Source: CAYNEL01 sp964396225
GTDB lineage: Bacteria; Patescibacteriota; Minisyncoccia; Moranbacterales; UBA1568
Assembly (NCBI GenBank): GCA_964396225.1
Contig: CAYNEL010000014.1
Coordinates: forward strand, 1 to 19,299
Direction: 5' to 3'
Length of the DNA: 19,299 bases
Positions 6,140 to 13,361 of the stretch are shown in pieces (position 1 is the first letter of the stretch; each line of letters starts with the position of its first letter). The notes below the pieces were generated by a model. It saw nothing but the letters and a program-made list of their open reading frames with translations, was not told where the DNA came from and did no database searches. The position numbers were made by a program, and so were the translations under genes.

Positions 6140-7559
6140 CCAGTTTCTCGACCGTTGTCTCCGCTGCGCCGTCTGCCAGCCGAAGCGTCATCCGGTCGCC
6201 GACCAGAAGATCGGTCACACTCCGGACCACCCGCCCCCGGCTGGTGGCGATAGCGTAACCGAGCCGCAGGAGACGATCGGGATGTTGGGCGGCGAGAGTC
6301 CTCTCATACATCGCGAGACGGGACTCGACCCCGGCTAAAAGGCGCGCGGCCGCGTCGGGCAAGCGACCGATGTAGCCATCGATGGCCCGGCGAACGGTCT
6401 GGAGTCGCTGGCCGAAACCCCCGACAGCCGCAGCGAAACGCGCCTCGATCCCAAAGACGCCTTGTTCGAGGCGGCGCAAAGAAACCACCAGCGCCTGCTC
6501 GCTCTTTCGGAGCGACTCCCCCGCTTCATCCCAGGATGAGGCCACTATCCGGGCGGCGGCCGTCGGCGTCGAGACCATCGCGTCGGCGACGAGCGCAACA
6601 AGCGACACATCCTTCTCATGACCGATGCCGGCCACGACCGGGAGACGACACGCCGCCACAGCCCGGACCAGGTTCTCGTTGTTGAACGCCTGGAGCGACT
6701 CGAGACTGCCGCCGCCCCGGATGATGACGAGGAGGTCGAACGCGCCGGACCGCTCATCGAAATACCGGACGGCCTCAAGAAGTTCGGTGACGGCCCGAGC
6801 GCCCTCGACCCCCGAATGCCTGAGAGTGACCCGGAAGCCGTGCCGGCCGAGGTTGGTCATAAAGTCCCCGATGGCCGCTCCGTCGCGTGAGGTGATGAGC
6901 GCGACACGTTCGGGAAACACCGGCAACGGCCGTTTCCGGGCGGGAGCGAACAGCCCTTCGGACTCGAGTGTGCGGTAGAGCGTGTCATACGCCTGCTTGA
7001 GCGCCCCCTCGCCGGCGAGCTCCACCATCTCGGCCTTGAGGGAGAGCTTGCCCATCGGCTTCCAGATGTCCGGGCTGCCCGAGACGATGACACGCTGACC
7101 GGCCTCGAGCCGCACGCCCGCCATCTGGTAAAGATAGCGGAACATGAGACACGGAAGCGCGCTCCCATCCCGCTCGTCTTTCAGAGTGAAATAAACGACC
7201 TTTTCCCGCATCTCCACGCTCGACACCTCTCCCTCCACCCGGACACGGAGGCCAGAGAGGCTGTCCTTCAAAAGGTCGAGGAAGGCGCTGACGCTGTACG
7301 GCGCTCCCGAAACGGAATTTGGATTCGCGAGCGTTTCCGGACCGGCCGTTCTCTCGGCAGATGGAGAATCGTCTAACATGGCCGCCACGGTCGCCGCGTG
7401 CGGTCCGGCCAGACGGACGAGATCGGTGCGCGACAGGAACGGGTCGGCGGCCAAGGCCGCCAACACCTCGTCGGAAAGGATGGATCGCTCGGCAACGGAT
7501 TGCCGCGCGGCTTCGCGGGCGCGCCAGAGAACGAGGCGTTTCAGGGTTTTTTCGGACAT
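6117..7559 (-). CDS. xseA: Exodeoxyribonuclease VII large subunit with N-terminal HRDC-like domain
   Basis: The 480-residue protein is the catalytic subunit of exonuclease VII. The OB-fold ssDNA-binding domain spans about 87-182 (SVSAFLDLLKDSL, RVEGEVSSVE, VYFTLKDE). The catalytic domain runs from about 200 and holds VALITSRDGAAIGDF (219-233), RGGGSLESLQAFN (281-293), GIGHEKD (311-317) and STPTAAA (330-336), followed by a long helical region and the C-terminal RLGYAIATSRG motif. Residues 5-65 (LKRLVLWRAREAA ... ILSDEVLAALA) look like an HRDC domain, a helical nucleic-acid-binding module of RecQ and RNase D; this is not part of standard XseA, and a low-complexity linker (about 66-86) joins it. 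It is last in an operon, 13 bases after the DsbD-like gene. No Shine-Dalgarno sequence is present. Confidence 0.92.
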   Translation of the reverse strand: MSEKTLKRLVLWRAREAARQSVAERSILSDEVLAALAADPFLSRTDLVRLAGPHAATVAAMLDDSPSAERTAGPETLANPNSVSGAPYSVSAFLDLLKDSLSGLRVRVEGEVSSVEMREKVVYFTLKDERDGSALPCLMFRYLYQMAGVRLEAGQRVIVSGSPDIWKPMGKLSLKAEMVELAGEGALKQAYDTLYRTLESEGLFAPARKRPLPVFPERVALITSRDGAAIGDFMTNLGRHGFRVTLRHSGVEGARAVTELLEAVRYFDERSGAFDLLVIIRGGGSLESLQAFNNENLVRAVAACRLPVVAGIGHEKDVSLVALVADAMVSTPTAAARIVASSWDEAGESLRKSEQALVVSLRRLEQGVFGIEARFAAAVGGFGQRLQTVRRAIDGYIGRLPDAAARLLAGVESRLAMYERTLAAQHPDRLLRLGYAIATSRGRVVRSVTDLLVGDRMTLRLADGAAETTVEKLEKKKAAR

Positions 7560-7572
7560 AGGCGTACGATCA

Positions 7573-8799
7573 TCAGCCGAGAGTCCTGAGGAATTCCGGC
7601 GCGAACACCAGAATCAGGCCAAGGGCAAGCATGATGAGCCCACCGATGAGGGCCGTCCAGCGCGAGTAGCTCTCGGTCAGGTGGAGCTTCTCGAAACCCC
7701 AGAGCGCCAGCCCGAAGACGAGGAAGTCGTCCACCATATAAAAGAGGATGTAGAGCGCCATGAGCGCCTGGGTGTGCCACTCGGAAAGCGAATTCAGCTC
7801 GATGATCTTGGTGAAGGCCTGCGGATAGCCGACCGAACAGGCGAATTCGATGACGTTGACCGAGAACGCCAGGCCGACGATGCCCAGGGCGGCGGCCCAG
7901 GTGAGCCGGCCGGCGACCAGTTCCTTGATTTTCCGCACGATCCGCGAGCGGTGCTCCATGTCGATCACCTGGCAGGCCATCTTGGTGCCGAGCGACTTGT
8001 ACCACTCGTAGAGGAAGAAGCAGCCTCCGAGGAGGGCCAGGACACCCACGGCCGGGGTGACGATACGGTCGAGGCCGATGAAGTCCCAGGTATGAAACCA
8101 GACGTTCAGGATGAGATAGTACATCACCGCCTCGGCCACCACGAAAAGCCCGGCCACCTGCCAGACCTTGCGTCGGTCGCCGAGCTGGAGGAGCACAATG
8201 AGGAAAGTGACCAGCACCCACATGGCACACGGATTGAAGCCGTCGAGGAAACCGAGGACGGCCGCCAGCGTCGGCAGGGAGTATTCCGTCACATCAAAGG
8301 TGCCGGCGAACGGCACGGTGACATAGAAAGGCTGGCGCTCGGCTGGCCAAGCGCAAACTTCGGCACCATCCTCGCAGACCGCACCGGCCCGCTCTCCCAA
8401 GGTCGCGTCCGGAGGCAGGTCGAGATAGGCTTCCGCACCTTGGCGTTCGGCCCCGAAACTTTTGTCGATGAGCGCTTGAATGGTCCGGCCGGTCGTCTCG
8501 GGACGGTCGAACCCCTGGAGAGGCGTGACACCCACCACCGTCACTGGTGTGGCCAGCGAAAAACCAGCCCGTTCGGCCACCTCCTCGAAGAGGCGGCGAT
8601 GGTCGGGATCGGCGATATCAAGGAAACGCACCTCGATGTCGTCCCGCTCACGGACGAGGTCCGAGAGATACGCCCGTTCGTCCTGGCAGTGCACGCAGTC
8701 GGTGCGCTCGAACATTTCGATGACGACCCGCTCGGCGGCCATGGACGGGAGGGGGAGGAAGAGCGCGACGGCCGCCGCGAGGGAGATGAGAAGACGCAT
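7573..8799 (-). CDS. Thioredoxin-fold plus DsbD/CcdA-like membrane thiol protein
   Basis: The 408-residue protein has a cleavable-looking signal peptide (about 1-22, ending SMAA) and a thioredoxin/glutaredoxin-fold domain (about 24-115) with a redox motif TDCVHC (C35, C38) and a conserved-looking TPVTVVG cis-proline turn. A second extracytoplasmic stretch follows with C142 and C149. The C-terminal half (about 175-408) has roughly six membrane segments carrying C191 in GFNPCAMW and C321 in EFACSVGYP, a cysteine pair comparable to that of DsbD/CcdA electron carriers. Inference: it moves reducing equivalents across the membrane to extracytoplasmic thiols. It lies 13 bases after the MsrQ-like gene and 13 bases before xseA. 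No Shine-Dalgarno sequence is visible; the exact substrate is unknown. Confidence 0.82.
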   Translation of the reverse strand: MRLLISLAAAVALFLPLPSMAAERVVIEMFERTDCVHCQDERAYLSDLVRERDDIEVRFLDIADPDHRRLFEEVAERAGFSLATPVTVVGVTPLQGFDRPETTGRTIQALIDKSFGAERQGAEAYLDLPPDATLGERAGAVCEDGAEVCAWPAERQPFYVTVPFAGTFDVTEYSLPTLAAVLGFLDGFNPCAMWVLVTFLIVLLQLGDRRKVWQVAGLFVVAEAVMYYLILNVWFHTWDFIGLDRIVTPAVGVLALLGGCFFLYEWYKSLGTKMACQVIDMEHRSRIVRKIKELVAGRLTWAAALGIVGLAFSVNVIEFACSVGYPQAFTKIIELNSLSEWHTQALMALYILFYMVDDFLVFGLALWGFEKLHLTESYSRWTALIGGLIMLALGLILVFAPEFLRTLG

Positions 8800-8812
8800 A
8801 GGGTGAAGGATG

Positions 8813-9565
8813 TCAGGCGGAGACGAGCGGCGGGCTGGGCGGCGGGACCGAAACGGGAGTGAGGGTGGCCTGATAGGTCTTGTAGCGGCCGGCGACGAAA
8901 GCGAAAAGGCGCGCCAGCGGAGGGAGGAAATTCTTCCAGGCCAGAAGCTTGAGCAGCACGTAGGCGCCGAGCACCAGGATCATCTGCCCTCCCTCCTCAA
9001 GCTCGAAGTCGTCCGGGGACTGGCCGAGCCCGATCGCCTTGTGGAAAAGCACCAGGAACAGGACGGCATAGACGAGACGGTGCAGTTTTTTCCAATATCG
9101 GCCGAGCGCGCGGTTCATCAGTTCATTGGAAGTGAAGAGGAGCGGGAGGGTGAGGCCGTAGGCCAGGGTACCGACGGCCAGTTTGGGATCCCAAACACCC
9201 GGATGGGAAAGGAACCACCCCCACTGCTCCGGATGGAAAATGGGCGAATCCAGGGCGATGGTGTAGCCGAGACCGTGGACCGTGGCGAGATAGGCGAACC
9301 AGATGCCGAGCTGGCGCCGGAAGCCCATGAGGAGGAGGAGGAGACGCATCCGCGTCAGCCGGGAGAGTGGGGAGAGGAATAGGATGAACAAGAGGAGGAG
9401 AAGCGCCGCTTCGCCGAAATCCTTAAATTCATCGGGAAAGAACAGGCCAAACAACGAGAGATGCGCGACCAAGAGAAGCCCGGTCTTGATCCGGACGATA
9501 TGGCGGACGAGCACGGCACACAGTACGTCGTGGACCATGAAGAACGGACGGAGGAGCGCATCCAT
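8813..9565 (-). CDS. MsrQ/YedZ-like haem membrane protein (ferric reductase-like fold)
   Basis: The 250-residue protein has about six membrane segments and is of the ferric-reductase-like/YedZ-MsrQ family. Signature features are GFRRQLGIWFAYLATVHGLGY (about 81-101) with H97, WKKLHRLVY with H162, and H175. The 13-residue spacing of the last two histidines matches the haem ligands of MsrQ. MsrQ passes electrons through haem b to the periplasmic methionine sulfoxide reductase MsrP. No MsrP is in the window, so its partner here may instead be the DsbD-like protein encoded 13 bases downstream. The tail (about 230-250) is proline-rich. It is first in a three-gene operon with xseA and has an extended -10 promoter just upstream. 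A downstream ATG at 9538 is an alternative start. Confidence 0.8.
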   Translation of the reverse strand: MDALLRPFFMVHDVLCAVLVRHIVRIKTGLLLVAHLSLFGLFFPDEFKDFGEAALLLLLFILFLSPLSRLTRMRLLLLLMGFRRQLGIWFAYLATVHGLGYTIALDSPIFHPEQWGWFLSHPGVWDPKLAVGTLAYGLTLPLLFTSNELMNRALGRYWKKLHRLVYAVLFLVLFHKAIGLGQSPDDFELEEGGQMILVLGAYVLLKLLAWKNFLPPLARLFAFVAGRYKTYQATLTPVSVPPPSPPLVSA

Positions 9566-9592
9566 AGGGCGTCACTAAGGGAAAACATTGAC

Positions 9593-9601
9593 AGTATACC
9601 A
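9593..9601 (-). promoter_or_regulatory. Extended -10 promoter for the MsrQ-like operon
   Basis: The minus strand reads TGG then TATACT (9598-9593), an extended -10 with 5 of 6 consensus bases. The start point near 9586 would leave a leader of about 20 bases before the ATG at 9565. No good -35 box is seen, as expected for extended -10 promoters. Confidence 0.6.
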
Positions 9602-9663
9602 AGCCGGAGGCGCCGCGGACAGGGTATCCGGGCCGTTCAGAGAGCGGAAAATGGCCCGAAAAA

Positions 9664-9672
9664 TGGTATAAT
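9664..9672 (+). promoter_or_regulatory. Extended -10 promoter for the ABC transporter genes
   Basis: TGG followed by a perfect TATAAT (9667-9672) gives an extended -10 element. The start point near 9679 leaves a leader of about 19 pyrimidine-rich bases before the ATG at 9698. No -35 box is apparent at the right distance. It is divergent from the MsrQ-like promoter about 70 bases away. Confidence 0.7.
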
Positions 9673-9697
9673 TCGCCCGTATCCTCCTCTCCCGTCC

Positions 9698-11026
9698 ATG
9701 CCCACCCAGAACCAGGTCCTCATCCAAGCCGACAAGCTGCGCGTCCTCTACAACCGCGGCAAGACCAACGAAGTCCGGGCTCTCGAGGAAACCAACGTCC
9801 AAATCTTCCCCAAGGAATACGTCATGATCCACGGCCCCTCAGGCTGCGGCAAATCGACGCTCCTTTCGGCCATCGCCGGCCTCCAGGCCCCGACCTTCGG
9901 GGACGTCATCTTCCGCGGCCAGGCCTTGGGGAAAATGACGCCGGAACAGATGCTCGACTACCACCGCAAGGAAATCGGGATGATCTTCCAGGCCTTCTAC
10001 CTCATCCCGTCGCTGAACGTCATCGATAACGTCTGCCTCCCCCGCACGTTCATGGGCGAGACGCCGGAGGAGCGACGGGCCGGGGGGATGAAGCTCCTAC
10101 GCCGCTTCGGCATCGCCGAACAGGCATTCAAGATGCCGGGCCAACTCTCCGGCGGCCAGAAGCAGCGCGTCGCCATCGCCCGCGCCCTGATCAACAACCC
10201 CGAGGTCATCCTGGCCGACGAACCGGTCGGCAACCTGGACAGCGAATCCGCCCAAAACGTGCTCAACCTCCTCAAGGAGCTGAACGAGCAGGACAAGAAG
10301 ACTGTCATCATGGTGACCCACAACCAGGAACACCTCATCTACGCGGACCGCATCATCTATATGAAGGACGGCCGCATCATCCGCGAAGAAGTGCGCAACG
10401 AGAAACGCCCGCTGGTTATCGTCAAGCAGGTGGTGGTGACCAACCCCGATGCCGAGATCGGCGAGGTGCCGCCGGAATTGAAGCGCCTCATGGAATCCTT
10501 CGGCAACCTCTCGCCGGAACAGCTAAACATCCTCCTCGTCCCCTTCAAGGCCAAGCAGGTGGTCCACCACATCCTCTCCAACCTCTCGGACGAGCAGGTG
10601 CATATGGCCGAGAGTTTCTTAAAAGAGATCATCCTGGGATCGCTTTCCACCGACCGGCTCCCGGCCGCCCTCGACCGCCCGCTCGATCAGGGCGGTGGCG
10701 GCTGGAACAAGCACCGCGCCGAGACGTTCGCCGAAGGCGTCCGCCACCTCCTCGGAGTGGCCCAAAGCGTCACCGAGAATCCCGACCACGCCCACCTCGC
10801 CTTGGCCGAATACCTCACCAACCAGTTCCATCTCCACCTGGACGACTCCGACCGCTCACGCTTCGAGACCTTCCTCCACCAGCGCGTGGACAACCAGATC
10901 AACCACTACGAGCTCCGCCAGCGTCTCGACACCCCGAAAGCCGTGGGCGGCTTGGGCCTCCACAAAGCCACGGCTGAAAAGGTAGTCCGGGAAGTGGAAA
11001 TCGTCATGCTACTCAAATACCGCTAA
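9698..11026 (+). CDS. MacB/LolD-type ABC ATPase with long C-terminal extension
   Basis: The 442-residue protein begins with a complete ABC ATPase domain (about 7-230). It shows Walker A GPSGCGKST (46-54), Q-loop Q98, signature LSGGQ (150-154), Walker B VILADEP (170-176), D-loop GNLDSES and H-loop H208. The sequence is closest to the MacB/LolD/FtsE group, whose ATPases are usually 220-240 residues. Residues from about 235 to 442 form an extra region that begins with a strand-rich KRPLVIVKQVVVT and continues as mostly amphipathic helices (LSPEQLNILLVPFKAKQ, SNLSDEQVHMAESFLKEI, HRAETFAEGVRHLL). I recognise no catalytic motif there. The permease gene follows after 92 bases. The start at 9698 follows the TATAAT box; the frame is open upstream to 9461 but that would run through the promoter. 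Confidence 0.9.
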   Translation: MPTQNQVLIQADKLRVLYNRGKTNEVRALEETNVQIFPKEYVMIHGPSGCGKSTLLSAIAGLQAPTFGDVIFRGQALGKMTPEQMLDYHRKEIGMIFQAFYLIPSLNVIDNVCLPRTFMGETPEERRAGGMKLLRRFGIAEQAFKMPGQLSGGQKQRVAIARALINNPEVILADEPVGNLDSESAQNVLNLLKELNEQDKKTVIMVTHNQEHLIYADRIIYMKDGRIIREEVRNEKRPLVIVKQVVVTNPDAEIGEVPPELKRLMESFGNLSPEQLNILLVPFKAKQVVHHILSNLSDEQVHMAESFLKEIILGSLSTDRLPAALDRPLDQGGGGWNKHRAETFAEGVRHLLGVAQSVTENPDHAHLALAEYLTNQFHLHLDDSDRSRFETFLHQRVDNQINHYELRQRLDTPKAVGGLGLHKATAEKVVREVEIVMLLKYR

Positions 11027-11118
11027 GAGAAATTGAAAATGGGGGTCTCGAAATGAAAGGTTAAAAAACAAGCGTACCAATTTTCTATTGTGACATTTCC
11101 ATCTTGAAATAGTCCTGT
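11027..11118 (+). other. AT-rich spacer between ABC ATPase and permease
   Basis: This 92-base gap is markedly AT-rich compared with both genes. It contains GAAAATGGG (11036-11044) facing CCAATTTTC, an 8-of-9 inverted match, and GAAATG facing CATTTCC further on. The order of the arms would allow overlapping, mutually exclusive pairings. There is no clear terminator T-run and no clean -10/-35 pair, so read-through into the permease is likely. Its function is unknown. Confidence 0.4.
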
Positions 11119-12309
11119 ATGCGTTTCACCGACATCTTCAAGCTCTCCCTCCGCATGTTCCGGGCGCGCACCATGCGCACCCTGCTCACCATCGGCGGTA
11201 TGAGCCTCGGCATCGCGGCCATCCTCTTCTTCGTGTCCCTCGGCTACGGCCTCCAGCAAACCGTCCTCGAGAAGATCACCACGGCCGACGCCCTAGTAAC
11301 CCTCGACATCACGCCGGACAGCGCACAGGGGGCCATCCTCGATCCCGCAGGGGTGGAGGCACTGAAGGGCATCCGGGGGGTCGCCGACGTGGCGCCGGCC
11401 CTGAGGCTCTCGGGCCAGCTCAAATACGCTTCAATCACCCTCGATCTCGACGCCACAGCCACCACACCTCTCTTTCTCCAGTTGGCCGGGACCAAGTCAG
11501 TCTCGGGCGACCTCCTCAGCGACAGCGACCACGCGAGTGCGGTCATCACCGCCGGGGTGGCCAGGACCTTCCAGAAACCCCCAGAGGAGATGATCGGCCA
11601 GACGGTCTCGCTCGCCTTCTTCCCCCCGACGGAAAACGGCGGCATCACCCGGACCGCCCTCTCCTCCCCCAAGGAATACCGTGTGGGGGGCATCGTCGAC
11701 AGCGAGGAAAACGCCGTCTATCTCCATCTGGACAGCCTCTCCGGCATCCAGGTTTCGCGCTACAACCAGCTTAAGGTGAAATGCGACAACACCGATGTCA
11801 TGGGCGGCGTGCGGGAAACCATCGTCGCCAAAGGCTATGGCGTCTCCTCGCTCTCCGAAACCGTGGACCAGGCCAACAAGGTCTTCCGCGCCATCCAGCT
11901 CGGCCTGATGTTCTTCGGCGTCATCGCCCTCGTGGTGAGCGCCATCGGCATGTTCAACACCATGACCATCGCCCTCCTCGAACGCACCGAGGAGATCGGC
12001 ATCATGAAGTCCCTGGGTGCCTCGCGCTTCTCCATCTCCCTCATGTTTGTCATGGAGTCGGCCCTTATGGGCCTCCTGGGGAGCCTCCTGGGCGTGGCGC
12101 TTTCCTTCGCCGCCGGCGAGACTTTCAACTGGCTCATCAACCTCGTCGCCAGCCGCTTCGGCGGACAACACGTGGATCTCTTCGAAAGTCCCCTCTGGTT
12201 CGTCTCGGCCATCGTCTTTTTCGGGGCCTTCGTCGGCTTTCTGACCGGCGTCTTCCCCGCGCGCACCGCGAGCAAGATCGACCCCTTGGACGCCCTCCGC
12301 TACAAGTAA
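11119..12309 (+). CDS. MacB/FtsX-family ABC transporter permease
   Basis: The 396-residue protein has the MacB/FtsX layout: one N-terminal membrane segment (about 21-44, preceded by RARTMRTLLTIGGMSLGIA), a large extracytoplasmic MacB-type domain (about 45-255), and three C-terminal membrane segments (about 258-283, 307-331, 360-380). The family motifs ALLERTEEIGIMKSLGAS (285-302) and the terminal PARTASKIDPLDALRYK (380-396) are present. Together with the ATPase encoded upstream it probably forms a mechanotransmission-type ABC complex acting on envelope substrates (export of peptides, lipoprotein handling or similar). No adaptor (MacA-like) or outer-membrane partner is in the window. The start lacks a Shine-Dalgarno sequence. 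Confidence 0.92.
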   Translation: MRFTDIFKLSLRMFRARTMRTLLTIGGMSLGIAAILFFVSLGYGLQQTVLEKITTADALVTLDITPDSAQGAILDPAGVEALKGIRGVADVAPALRLSGQLKYASITLDLDATATTPLFLQLAGTKSVSGDLLSDSDHASAVITAGVARTFQKPPEEMIGQTVSLAFFPPTENGGITRTALSSPKEYRVGGIVDSEENAVYLHLDSLSGIQVSRYNQLKVKCDNTDVMGGVRETIVAKGYGVSSLSETVDQANKVFRAIQLGLMFFGVIALVVSAIGMFNTMTIALLERTEEIGIMKSLGASRFSISLMFVMESALMGLLGSLLGVALSFAAGETFNWLINLVASRFGGQHVDLFESPLWFVSAIVFFGAFVGFLTGVFPARTASKIDPLDALRYK

Positions 12310-12338
12310 AAAGCAGAACGGGAACCTAGGTTCCCGTT
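12309..12338 (-). terminator. Perfect palindrome terminator of the 158-residue gene
   Basis: Bases 12317-12338 are a perfect 22-base palindrome (each half AACGGGAACCT and its complement). On the minus strand it is followed by CTGCTTTTTA, giving an intrinsic terminator; on the plus strand, after the permease stop, only three T follow. The TAG stop of the minus-strand gene lies at the centre of the palindrome. Confidence 0.75.
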
Positions 12339-12802
12339 TGGAGGATGCGCAGAGCGCGGAGCGCTCCGCGCCAGTGTTTCGTTTCTTCCCGTTTCTTCTT
12401 CCGCGTCTCCCAGAGCAGAGCGTGGGTAAGGCAGCCATCCCGGATGACGAGCCATCCCCGTGGCGCCACGGGATCGAGCGTCTCGCAGGCGAAAGGCACC
12501 GCTGCGAAACCGTACGCTTTGCCGTCCCGCCACTCGGAGAGAAGCTCTCGGAGTTGGACGATCGTCTCCTGGTCGAGTTGGATACGCGCCCGCTGAACTT
12601 TTTGCTCCGACCACGGGAGCCAGAACATATGCCCCCGAGCGGTCACGGCCCAGGTCCTGGAGTCCGCAGCCAGGCAGATGGCGGCTGCCATACCTGAATC
12701 CACCGGGTACACCGGACCACACAGCGAGAATCTGAGATACATGACCGGCCTGCCGTACCAGAACCGGTACCACCACTGCCACGGCGTATATGGACGACGC
12801 AT
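12326..12802 (-). CDS. Unknown protein, 158 residues
   Basis: I do not recognise this protein. The N terminus is strikingly aromatic (PWQWWYRFWYGRP, about 7-19), the centre contains SRTWAVTARGHMFWLPWSEQKVQRARIQLDQ, and the end is basic (ETRKKKREETKHWRGALRALR). There is no signal peptide and no long membrane segment. Support for the gene comes from GGGGG 4 bases before the ATG, a TATAAT box 57 bases upstream and a hairpin plus T-run at the stop. It forms its own transcription unit, convergent with the ABC permease. The overlapping frame at 12300-12782 is treated as a shadow. Confidence 0.6.
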   Translation of the reverse strand: MRRPYTPWQWWYRFWYGRPVMYLRFSLCGPVYPVDSGMAAAICLAADSRTWAVTARGHMFWLPWSEQKVQRARIQLDQETIVQLRELLSEWRDGKAYGFAAVPFACETLDPVAPRGWLVIRDGCLTHALLWETRKKKREETKHWRGALRALRILQTGT

Positions 12803-12858
12803 GTTGCCCCCTTGCGGCTCGAAAAGTACTACAACGTTACTGGAAGCCTGATGGATTG

Positions 12859-12864
12859 ATTATA
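12859..12864 (-). promoter_or_regulatory. TATAAT box for the 158-residue gene
   Basis: The minus strand has a perfect TATAAT (12864-12859) in the gap after the msrB stop; the predicted start near 12852 leaves a leader of about 50 bases. No matching -35 box is found. Confidence 0.5.
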
Positions 12865-12894
12865 CACCCCCGTACCGACCGGCGCGTCGCAGAG

Positions 12895-13305
12895 TCATTC
12901 CCCTGCGGCCCGCTCGTCCGGAGCGGCCGGGCGGGGTTTCAGGGTGAGACACGCCGAATTGATGCAGTAGCGCTGTCCCGTCGCCGTCGGCCCGTCGTCG
13001 AAGACATGGCCGAGATGGGCGCCGCAGCGCCTGCACAGGACTTCGGTCCGGCGCATGCCGTGCGAGTCGTCCGCCCGGAGCTCGACGTGCTCACGGTTGG
13101 CCGGCTCATCGAAAGAGGGCCAGCCGGTGCCAGAATCGAATTTGGCGGACGAATCGAAAAGATCGGCGCCGCAAACGGCGCAGGTGTACCTCCCAGGCGT
13201 CCGGGTGTGCACGTACTCCCCGGAAAACGGCGTTTCGGTGCCCTTTTCCCTGGCGATCCGATAGAGCTCGGGGGTCTCCCGCTTCAATTCCTCGTCGGTT
13301 TTCAT
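12895..13305 (-). CDS. msrB: Peptide-methionine (R)-S-oxide reductase MsrB
   Basis: The 136-residue protein reduces methionine-R-sulfoxide in oxidised proteins. It is a standard-length cytoplasmic MsrB: the TPFSGEY opening (25-31), zinc-binding CAVC (C42, C45) and CRRC (C91, C94), SGTGWPSF (58-65), LGHVFDDGP (about 98-106) and the catalytic C114 in RYCINSACL. There is no signal peptide. The ATG at 13305 matches the family's usual N terminus; an in-frame TTG at 13329 would leave almost no leader after the TATAAT box. It is a single-gene unit with its own promoter. Confidence 0.95.
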   Translation of the reverse strand: MKTDEELKRETPELYRIAREKGTETPFSGEYVHTRTPGRYTCAVCGADLFDSSAKFDSGTGWPSFDEPANREHVELRADDSHGMRRTEVLCRRCGAHLGHVFDDGPTATGQRYCINSACLTLKPRPAAPDERAAGE

Positions 13306-13342
13306 AAGGCGTGATGACGAATCAGGCAAGCCTAACCCAATA

Positions 13343-13348
13343 ATTATA
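13343..13348 (-). promoter_or_regulatory. TATAAT box for msrB
   Basis: A perfect TATAAT on the minus strand (13348-13343) lies 37 bases before the msrB ATG; the start point near 13336 gives a leader of about 31 bases. It lies directly after the terminator of the preceding gene. Confidence 0.6.
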
Positions 13349-13361
13349 CTCCCAAGGGAAA

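Noticed and set aside
7378..8862. Long plus-strand open frame of 494 codons opposite xseA and the DsbD-like gene
   Set aside because: It lies antisense to two well-supported genes, has a charged, low-complexity composition typical of antisense frames in GC-rich DNA and no recognisable domain.
9588..9593. Perfect TTGACA on the plus strand as a -35 box for the ABC genes
   Set aside because: It is about 73 bases from the TATAAT box, far beyond a usable spacing.
9461..9697. Upstream extension of the ABC ATPase
   Set aside because: It would run through both promoter boxes and into the divergent gene; the added residues are highly charged and unlike the family.
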